Source: Paratractidigestivibacter sp963605405 (GTDB lineage Bacteria; Actinomycetota; Coriobacteriia; Coriobacteriales; Atopobiaceae). Taken from it: DNA of 64,000 nt. Below, piece after piece: positions 58,145-64,000 of this stretch (the first letter of the stretch is position 1; every line of letters starts with the position of its first letter). Where the stretch lies: assembly GCA_963605405.1 (NCBI GenBank), contig CAVCUP010000002.1:124001-188000 (forward strand). Direction: 5' to 3'. A program made the translations under genes and the position numbers. Below the pieces are notes generated by a model. The model searched no databases and was not told the DNA's origin. It worked only from the letters and a program-made list of their open reading frames with translations.

Positions 58145-59236
58145 ATGGTCGCAAACGGTTCCGCCAACGCCCCTCTCGATGCCGAGGCGGCGGCAAAGGC
58201 CGCGTTCGCTTCCGTTGCCGGCAAGGCGTTCCCGAGCGACGTCTTCACCGCGCCCGGACTGCGCTGGGCCGTCGTCGGCTGCGGCGTCATCGCCAACCAG
58301 ATGGCCGAGTCGCTCGCGCTGGCGGGCCGCAAGGTCGCGGGCATCCAGAACCGTACCCGCGCGAAGGCCGACGCCTTCGCCGAGGCGCGCGGTGTCGAGC
58401 GCGTCTACGACACGTTCGAGGAGCTCTGCGCGGACCCCGCGATCGACGCCGTCTATATCACGACGCCGCACAACACCCACATCCGCTACCTGCGCGGCGC
58501 GCTCGCGGCGGGCAAGCACGTCCTGTGCGAGAAGTCCATCACCCTGAACTCGGCCGAGCTCGACGAGGCCCGTGCGCTCGCGAACGCCAACGGCGTGGTC
58601 CTTATGGACGCGACTACCATCCTCCATATGCCCCTTTACCAGCGGCTTCTTTCTCGCGCGAAGGCGGGGGAGTTCGGCCGCATGAATTTGGCGCAGGTCA
58701 ACTTCGGCAGCTATAAGCCCTACGACCCGAAGACGCGCTTCTACAACCGCGGCCTCGCGGGCGGCGCCATGCTCGACATCGGCGTCTACGCGCTCAGCAT
58801 CATGCGCCTCTTCATGGAGTCGGCCCCGACCGAGGTCGTGAGCCTCGGCAACACCTGCGAGACCGGCGTCGACGTGGCGGGCGGCATCGTGTGCCGCAAC
58901 GAGTCCGGCCAGCTCGGCGTCATCAGCCTCACCATCCACTCCAAGCAGCCCAAGCGCGCCGTCCTCAGCTTCGACAAGTGCTACATCGAGGTCGACCAGT
59001 ACCCCCGCGCCGACCGCGCGACCATCGTGTGGACGGAGGACGGCCACCGCGAGGAGGTCGCGGCCGGCACCGAGGCCTACGCCCTCTGCTACGAGATCGC
59101 CGACCTCGAGCGCGCGGTCGCGGGCGACGAGGACGCCGCATCGCTCATCGGCTACGCCTCCGACGTCATGCGCATCATGACCGACGTGCGCGCCGCCTGG
59201 GGCGTCGTCTACCCCGAGGAGGAGGGCGCATGCTAG
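58145..59236 (+). CDS. Gfo/Idh/MocA-family NAD(P)-dependent oxidoreductase
   Basis: A 363-residue enzyme. After 38 extra N-terminal residues comes the Rossmann fold (LRWAVVGCGVIANQMAESLA), AVYITTPHNTHIRY, the cofactor/catalytic Lys130 in HVLCEKSITLN, then the substrate domain with GGAMLDIGVYALSIMRL. The usual EKP is EKS here. The substrate is unknown. It lies just downstream of the nan genes but has its own promoter, and the deoR gene overlaps its end by 7 bases, so it might serve either sugar system. Sialic-acid-linked oxidoreductases (RgNanOx, YjhC) belong to this family. ATG 58145 follows AAGGAGG. Confidence 0.85.
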   Translation: MVANGSANAPLDAEAAAKAAFASVAGKAFPSDVFTAPGLRWAVVGCGVIANQMAESLALAGRKVAGIQNRTRAKADAFAEARGVERVYDTFEELCADPAIDAVYITTPHNTHIRYLRGALAAGKHVLCEKSITLNSAELDEARALANANGVVLMDATTILHMPLYQRLLSRAKAGEFGRMNLAQVNFGSYKPYDPKTRFYNRGLAGGAMLDIGVYALSIMRLFMESAPTEVVSLGNTCETGVDVAGGIVCRNESGQLGVISLTIHSKQPKRAVLSFDKCYIEVDQYPRADRATIVWTEDGHREEVAAGTEAYALCYEIADLERAVAGDEDAASLIGYASDVMRIMTDVRAAWGVVYPEEEGAC

Positions 59237-59979
59237 CCGACCAGCGCCATGCCCGCATCCTCTCCATCGTCAACGGGCGGGGCTCCGCGAGCGTCGTCGA
59301 CCTCGCCTCCGAGCTGGGCATCTCTGAGTCCACGATTCGCCGAGACCTCGAGAAACTCGACGATGCCGGGCGTCTTTCCAAGGTGCACGGCGGCGCCGTC
59401 GCGCTCGATCCCGAGGGCGTGGTCCGCGACCTGCCCGTGGCCGAGCGCGCGGTTCTCCATGCCGAGGAGAAGCGCATCATAGCCGAGCGCGCGGCCCAGC
59501 TCGTGGGGCCGCATGACTTCGTGTACCTCGACGCCGGCTCCTCGGTGGACGCCCTCATCGACCGCCTCGCCGAGAAACGCGCCACGTATGCCACCGATTG
59601 CGTGAGCCATGCCCTCAAGCTCGCCTCGCGCGGCTTCGACGTGATCGTGCTGGGCGGCTCGCTCAAGAGCGCGACCGAGGCGCTTGTGGGCCCGGACGCG
59701 AACGCCGCCATCGTGCGCTACCACTTCACCCTCGGCTTCTGGGGCACCAACGGCGCCACCGTCGAGGACGGCTTCACCACGCCCGACTTCAACGAGGCCG
59801 AGGTCAAGCGCCTCTCGATGGAGCACACCATTCACCGCTTTATTCTCGCGGACGCGAGCAAGCTCGGTCGCACGAGCCTCGTGACCTTCGCGGAGTTCGA
59901 TTCGGCCACCCTCGTCACGAGCGAGCTTCCTGCGGGTAGCCCCTATGGCGCGCTCGAGAACGTCGAGATCATCTCTTAA
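59230..59979 (+). CDS. DeoR-family transcriptional regulator (probable fructose repressor)
   Basis: A 249-residue DeoR/GlpR regulator. N-terminal wHTH: QRHARILSIVNGRGSASVVD and LGISESTIRRDLEKLDDAGR; the hinge KVHGGAVAL; and a C-terminal sugar-phosphate-binding domain (YLDAGSSVDALIDRL, VIVLGGSLKSATEALVG, FWGTNGATVEDGFTT, LADASKLGRTSL). ATG 59230 overlaps the oxidoreductase stop (ATGCTAG). It lies 250 bases before fruK, whose upstream region holds repeated AATTGCC-type motifs, so control by fructose-1-phosphate is likely. Confidence 0.88.
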   Translation: MLADQRHARILSIVNGRGSASVVDLASELGISESTIRRDLEKLDDAGRLSKVHGGAVALDPEGVVRDLPVAERAVLHAEEKRIIAERAAQLVGPHDFVYLDAGSSVDALIDRLAEKRATYATDCVSHALKLASRGFDVIVLGGSLKSATEALVGPDANAAIVRYHFTLGFWGTNGATVEDGFTTPDFNEAEVKRLSMEHTIHRFILADASKLGRTSLVTFAEFDSATLVTSELPAGSPYGALENVEIIS

Positions 59980-60098
59980 ACGTGCCTGCCGCGGCCCTTC
60001 GCCTGCGGGCCGCCGGCATCTCGCGGCGCCTTGCCTGGCAACCCCGCGCCAAGCGCTCGTATAGTCGGCGATTCGCCGTACTTCTTTGGCAAATGCTC

Positions 60099-60187
60099 GA
60101 AATTGCCGGTTCTGCGAGATTAATTGCCCGAAAATGAGAGAAATAGCAAGAATTACCCTTCACAACCAGTCATATACGTGCAATAGT
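60099..60187 (+). promoter_or_regulatory. fru operon operator repeats and promoter
   Basis: Direct repeats GAAATTGCC (60099-60107), TAATTGCCC (60121-60129) and GAATTACCC (60150-60158) share an AATTRCC core starting at 60101, 60122 and 60151, spaced 21 and 29 bp. They run into a -35 TTCACA (60159-60164), a 17-bp spacer and AATAGT (60182-60187) as -10. DeoR-family repressors typically bind such direct repeats. Confidence 0.55.
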
Positions 60188-60229
60188 ATCCATCGATAAT
60201 CAGGCACGACGATTTAAGGAGGGTACCGC

Positions 60230-61132
60230 ATGATCTACACCGTCACGTTCAACCCCTCGCTCGACTACATCGTGCGCGTGGACGATATGCGCCTCGGCGT
60301 GATCAACCGCACGAGCTACGAGCAGATCCTGCCGGGCGGCAAGGGCATCAACGTGTCCATCGTTCTTGGCAACCTCGGCCACGCCTCCCGCGCGCTCGGC
60401 TTCTCCGCCGGCTTCACGGGCACGGCGCTCGAGGCGCTTCTCGACGCGTCCGGCGTCGACCATGACCTCGTCCGCGTCGCCGAGGGCTTTACGCGCATCA
60501 ACGCAAAGATCAAGTCCGCCGAGGAGACTGAGCTCAACGGCCAGGGTCCCCGCATCACTGAGGCGGACATCGAGCAGCTCTACGCCAAGCTCGATGTCCT
60601 TGGCGAGGGCGATGTCCTCGTGATCTCCGGCTCCGTGCCCAACACGCTCCCGGGGGACATGTACGAGCGCATCATGGCCCGCCTCGACGGCCGCGGCGTG
60701 CGCATCGTCGTCGACGCCGAGCGCGACCTTCTCACCCGCGTGCTCCCGTACAAGCCGTTCCTCGTCAAGCCCAACAACATCGAGCTCGGGGATATCTACG
60801 GCGTCGAGCTCAAGACCCGTGACGATGTCGTCCCGTATGCCAAGAAGCTCCAGGAACGCGGCGCCGCGAACGTCCTCGTCTCCATGGCGGGGGAGGGCGG
60901 CGTGCTCGTGGCCGCCGACGGCTCCGTCCACCAGAGCCCGGCCGCCAAGGGAACCGTGGTCAACTCCGTGGGCGCGGGCGACTCCTCTGTGGCCGGCTTC
61001 ATCGCGGGCTACCTCGAGACGGGCTCCTACGAGACCGCCTTCAAGATGGGCCTCTCCGCAGGCTCCGCAAGCGCATTCTCCGATCATCTCGCCACGCGCG
61101 AGGAGGTCGAGGAGCTGATGGCGCGCGACTAG
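60230..61132 (+). CDS. fruK: 1-phosphofructokinase
   Basis: A 300-residue PfkB-family kinase: VTFNPSLDYIVRVDDMRLG, the PfkB signature 1 region GGKGINVSIVLGNLGH, and C-terminal GTVVNSVGAGDSSVAGFIAG with the catalytic Asp in GAGDS. It makes fructose-1,6-bisphosphate from fructose-1-phosphate delivered by the PTS gene that follows. TAAGGAGGGT precedes ATG 60230. Length and order (deoR, fruK, fruA) are those of classical fru operons. Confidence 0.95.
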   Translation: MIYTVTFNPSLDYIVRVDDMRLGVINRTSYEQILPGGKGINVSIVLGNLGHASRALGFSAGFTGTALEALLDASGVDHDLVRVAEGFTRINAKIKSAEETELNGQGPRITEADIEQLYAKLDVLGEGDVLVISGSVPNTLPGDMYERIMARLDGRGVRIVVDAERDLLTRVLPYKPFLVKPNNIELGDIYGVELKTRDDVVPYAKKLQERGAANVLVSMAGEGGVLVAADGSVHQSPAAKGTVVNSVGAGDSSVAGFIAGYLETGSYETAFKMGLSAGSASAFSDHLATREEVEELMARD

Positions 61133-61207
61133 GCGCCTTTGCAAGAACGCACCACCCGGCACCACCCCAAACCAAGCGTTAAAGCAGTTCCAAGGAAAGG
61201 AGCCTGT

Positions 61208-63184
61208 ATGAAGATCACTGACCTTCTGAGCGCGCAGAGCGTGAAGGTCGGCGCGGCGGCCCCGAGCCAGGCCGACGCCATCGACCAGCTCGTCGCCCTC
61301 CACGTCGCCGCCGGCAACGTGAGCGACGCCGAGGGCTACAAGGCCGGCGTCCTCGCCCGTGAGGCCGAGTTCTCCACCGCGGTCGGCGACGGCATCGCGA
61401 TTCCGCACGCCAAGGTGGCCGCCGTCGCCAAGGCCGGCCTCGCCGCCATGACCGTCCCGGGCGGCGTGGACTGGAACGCCCCCGACGACGCCCCCTGCGA
61501 CCTCATCTTCGCCATCGCGGCCCCCGAGGGCGAGAACAACGTCCATCTCGAGATGCTCGCCAAGCTCTCTGCGCTGCTGATGCACGAGGACTTCGCCAAC
61601 GAGCTGCGCGCCGCGAAGACGCCTGAGGCCTTCCTCGCCGCCATTGACGCCGCCGAGGCCGGCCGCGACGCCGCCGAGGCCGCCAAGGCCGAGGCCGCGA
61701 AGGCCCCCAAGACCTCCGAGTCCGACTGGCCCGAGGTCCTTGCCATCACCGCCTGCCCGACCGGCATCGCCCACACTTACATGGCCGCCGAGAACCTCGA
61801 GAAGAAGGCCGCCGAGATGGGCATCAAGCTCAAGGCCGAGACCCAGGGCTCCGCTGGCGCCAAGAACATCCTCACCGCCGACGAGATCGCCCACTGCAAG
61901 GGCATCGTCATCGCCGCAGACAAGAACGTCGACCTCGCGCGCTTCGACGGCAAGCCCGTCTACTCGACCAACGTCTCCGCCGGCATCAACGAGCCTGAGC
62001 GCCTGATCAACATCGTGCTTAACGGCGAGGCTCCCGTCCACCACAACGCCGGCGGCGCCTCTTCCGCCCCCGCCGCTGCGGAGAACGAGTCCACCTGGCA
62101 CAAGGTCTATAAGCACCTCATGAACGGCGTTTCCCACATGCTGCCGTTCGTCATCGGCGGCGGCATCCTCACCGCCATCGCGTTCCTGGTCGACCAGCCC
62201 GGCCTCGGTACCTCCGCCTACGGCTCCTCGATCCCGGCCGCGGCCCTCTTCAAGACCATCGGCGGCGAGGCCTTCGGCATGATGCTCCCCATCCTCGCGG
62301 GCTACATCGCGGCCTCCATCGCCGACCGTCCCGGCATCGCCCCCGGCTTCGTCGGCGGCCTCTTCGCCAAGGCGGGCTACGACTTTGCCTACCTGGGCAC
62401 CCTTGATTCCACCTCGCTCATCTCCGGCGGCTTCATCGCCGCGCTCTTCGCCGGCTTCGCCGCGGGCTACCTGACCCTCGGCATCGAGAAGCTCTGCGAT
62501 AAGCTGCCCGACTCCCTCGAGGGCATCAAGCCGATGCTCATCTACCCCGTGCTCGGCACGCTCGCGATCGGCGTCGTGATGCTCGCCCTGAACCCGCTGT
62601 TCGCCGCCATCAACACCGGCCTCAACGGCTTCCTCTCCGGCCTCGGCACGAGCAACATCGTGGTCCTCGGCCTCGTCCTCGGCGGCATGATGTCCGTCGA
62701 CTTCGGCGGCCCCTTCAACAAGGCGGCCTACGTCTTCGGCACCGCTGCCCTCGACCCCAGCTCCGGCCTCGGCACCACCGGCCAGATCATCATGGCCTCC
62801 GTCATGGTCGGCGGCATGGTTCCCCCGCTGGTGATCGCCCTCTCCACGACCTTCTTCAAGGATCGCTGGACCAAGTCCGACCGCAACGCCGGCCTGGTCA
62901 ACTACATCATGGGCCTGTCCTTCATCTCTGAGGGCGCCATCCCCTTCGCCGCTGCCGACCCCGGCCACGTGATCCCGTCCTGCATCATCGGCTCCGCCAT
63001 CGCCGGCGGCATGTCCGCGGCCTTCGGCTGCGCCAGCCCCGCCCCCCACGGCGGCGCCTGGGTCACCGCCGTCATCACGAACCCGATCATGTGGCTCGTG
63101 GCCTGCGTCGTCGGCTCCGTCGTCGGCTGCCTGATCCTCTCCTTCTGGAAGAAGCCCCTCTCCAAGGAGGAGTCCGGCCTCTAA
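61208..63184 (+). CDS. fruA: PTS fructose transporter, fused EIIABC
   Basis: A 658-residue phosphotransferase. EIIA (1-150) has the phospho-His67 in GIAIPHAKVAA; an Ala/Lys linker; EIIB (about 178-275) has phospho-Cys183 in AITACPTGIAHTYMAAENLE; EIIC (about 300-650) shows about nine helices with SHMLPFVIGGGILTAIAFLV and PFNKAAYVFG. No HPr domain is present, so it depends on a separate HPr. It imports fructose as fructose-1-phosphate. GAAAGGAG precedes ATG 61208. Two hairpins follow; the second is a strong terminator. Confidence 0.96.
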   Translation: MKITDLLSAQSVKVGAAAPSQADAIDQLVALHVAAGNVSDAEGYKAGVLAREAEFSTAVGDGIAIPHAKVAAVAKAGLAAMTVPGGVDWNAPDDAPCDLIFAIAAPEGENNVHLEMLAKLSALLMHEDFANELRAAKTPEAFLAAIDAAEAGRDAAEAAKAEAAKAPKTSESDWPEVLAITACPTGIAHTYMAAENLEKKAAEMGIKLKAETQGSAGAKNILTADEIAHCKGIVIAADKNVDLARFDGKPVYSTNVSAGINEPERLINIVLNGEAPVHHNAGGASSAPAAAENESTWHKVYKHLMNGVSHMLPFVIGGGILTAIAFLVDQPGLGTSAYGSSIPAAALFKTIGGEAFGMMLPILAGYIAASIADRPGIAPGFVGGLFAKAGYDFAYLGTLDSTSLISGGFIAALFAGFAAGYLTLGIEKLCDKLPDSLEGIKPMLIYPVLGTLAIGVVMLALNPLFAAINTGLNGFLSGLGTSNIVVLGLVLGGMMSVDFGGPFNKAAYVFGTAALDPSSGLGTTGQIIMASVMVGGMVPPLVIALSTTFFKDRWTKSDRNAGLVNYIMGLSFISEGAIPFAAADPGHVIPSCIIGSAIAGGMSAAFGCASPAPHGGAWVTAVITNPIMWLVACVVGSVVGCLILSFWKKPLSKEESGL

Positions 63185-63201
63185 GGTTCGGCCATAGCCT
63201 G

Positions 63202-63288
63202 TGAACAGGGGGCGTATCCCTGTTCATGCCAAAGATTCCGACTTGGGTGTTCTTCTCCGCTGCGAGAGGGACACCCAAGTCGTTTTTT
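63202..63288 (+). terminator. Double hairpin and terminator of the fru operon
   Basis: Hairpin 1: TGAACAGGG (63202-63210) with CCCTGTTCA (63218-63226). Hairpin 2: CGACTTGGGTGT (63239-63250) pairs perfectly with ACACCCAAGTCG (63271-63282), followed by six T. Confidence 0.92.
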
Positions 63289-63302
63289 ATGGCGAGAAGT
63301 AC

Positions 63303-63675
63303 ATGGGTCTCTGCCAGGCATTTCTCGCGAATCCGCACCAGCTCCGCGCAAATGAGGAGGAGCTCAACCGCATCTTCGCGCGCATCTTCGACACCACGGA
63401 GGAGGTCCTGGAGAGCTACAAGGGCAACCGCTGCGTCCGCACCAGGCGCGATGAGGTCGTCTCACTCATCAGACGACCAGATGGCTGTGGTCGAGGGGCG
63501 CCATAAGGCGGCCCTGGCCAAGGAGCGCAAGCGCGTGGAGGCCCGGGCCGCCGAGCTCGCCTCCTACGAGGAGAGGGTCCACCACTTGGCAGACCAGATG
63601 GTCAGGATCGACCTGGACGACGGCGTGAAGGCCAACTGGGCCAAGTTCGCCGACGCGCTGGCAAAGATCAAGTAG
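63303..63675 (+). pseudogene. Remnant of a PglX/type II DNA adenine methylase gene
   Basis: Two fragments in different frames. The first (63303 to about 63460) reads FLANPHQLRANEEELNRIF and on, matching the ANEEELNRIFID-type region of BREX-1 PglX and related type II methylase-nucleases. It runs out of frame at TAA 63504-63506. The second, one frame over (about 63478-63675), reads LASYEERVHHLADQMVRIDL then DDGVKANWAKFADALAKIK, the family's characteristic C-terminus (DDGVKVNYxKF). The methylase motifs and the region in between are missing. So an internal deletion plus frameshift has left only scraps. It sits just behind the fru terminator with no start signal. Confidence 0.7.
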
Positions 63676-63707
63676 AGCACAGCCAAATTAGTGTCCGGTG
63701 GCTCTCT

Positions 63708-63713
63708 TATGAT
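63708..63713 (+). promoter_or_regulatory. -10 box upstream of last gene
   Basis: TATGAT, 40 bases before ATG 63753, with an AT-rich region (AAATTA) at -35. Confidence 0.45.
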
Positions 63714-63752
63714 GAGGTATCAACGACATTTGGAGTGGCGAACGGAGTGAGC

Positions 63753-64000
63753 ATGGAAGAACTCAAGAAAAAGATCGCCGCGCTTATCGGCATGATGGAC
63801 GGCAAGCGAGACCTGGATTTCATCTGCCTGGCGTTTCAGGAGGTCCCGCGCGGTGACGTTGCCATTGCCGTTCTGGAGCTGTGCCTTGAGGGCGGGCTTG
63901 TCATCAATCGGGGTGGCATTTCTCTTTCGAAAGAGGCTGCCGATGGGCCTGCTGGGAAGGAGTCCGTCACGACTCCTTCCAAAGAGGCCGTGGATGAGCC
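63753..64000 (+). CDS. Hypothetical protein, N-terminal part (runs off the window)
   Basis: 82 residues are visible from ATG 63753, with GGAG 6 bases upstream. It starts MEELKKKIAALIGMMDGKRD, then FICLAFQEVPRGDVAIAVLE, a two- or three-helix region that may be a winged-helix-type fold, followed by a Lys/Glu/Thr/Ser-rich stretch (KEAADGPAGKESVTTPSKEA). I do not recognise it. Codon use is somewhat less GC-rich than the nan/fru genes. It has its own -10 candidate, next to the methylase remnant. Confidence 0.6.
   Translation, partial: MEELKKKIAALIGMMDGKRDLDFICLAFQEVPRGDVAIAVLELCLEGGLVINRGGISLSKEAADGPAGKESVTTPSKEAVDE

Overview
The window is GC-rich (roughly two thirds G+C by eye), densely coded DNA from a Coriobacteriia-type actinobacterium, most likely Collinsella. 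The clues are the GC bias, short intergenic gaps, GTG/TTG starts, twin-arginine lipoproteins, a fused RlmKL, a host-glycan (sialic acid) cluster and a fructose PTS. The species assignment is inference. I found no rRNA, tRNA or CRISPR-Cas genes and no insertion sequence.

Layout. 1-5.8 kb: end of a DUF47 gene, a repeat array, a tiny gene coupled to an ArfB-like release factor, threonine aldolase, ilvE and hisS. 6-9.6 kb: a MacAB-like ABC exporter operon on the minus strand. 9.8-20.5 kb: an RluA pseudouridine synthase, a second repeat array, NdpA, a CHAP-type wall hydrolase, Kup, a low-GC Sel1 protein, RlmKL and a CPBP protease. 21-28.4 kb: phosphoglucomutase, a C39-like protein whose expected catalytic Cys is Ser, ArgR, PBP1A and TyrS. 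28.5-37.2 kb: a repeat array, a ComEC-like MBL protein with DUF3006, a U32 protein, NifU, Lgt, a flavoprotein, HisI and HisE. 37.2-45 kb: 108-bp tandem repeats and a cell-envelope neighbourhood (NlpC/P60, MurJ, DegT, D-Asp-ligase-like ATP-grasp, FemAB). 45-47 kb: UvrC. 47.3-57.7 kb: a sialic acid operon (SatABCD/NanBCDF-like ABC transporter with a fused permease-ATPase, two CE7-like esterases of which one lacks its nucleophile, NanA, NanK, NanE). 57.7-63.3 kb: a fourth array, a Gfo/Idh oxidoreductase, a DeoR regulator, FruK and FruA. 63.3-64 kb: a decayed PglX/type II DNA-methylase remnant and the start of an unknown gene.

The most unusual signal is non-coding. Four intergenic regions (429-660, 10574-10794, 28507-28821, 57756-58015) carry arrays of 25-nt units separated by 16-nt spacers, giving a 41-bp period. 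In each array the left half points right and the right half points left, so a transcript could zip into a long beaded hairpin. Two unrelated unit sequences, A and B, share this geometry, each with its own constant central gap (18 nt for A, 7 nt for B). I know of no named element with this design.
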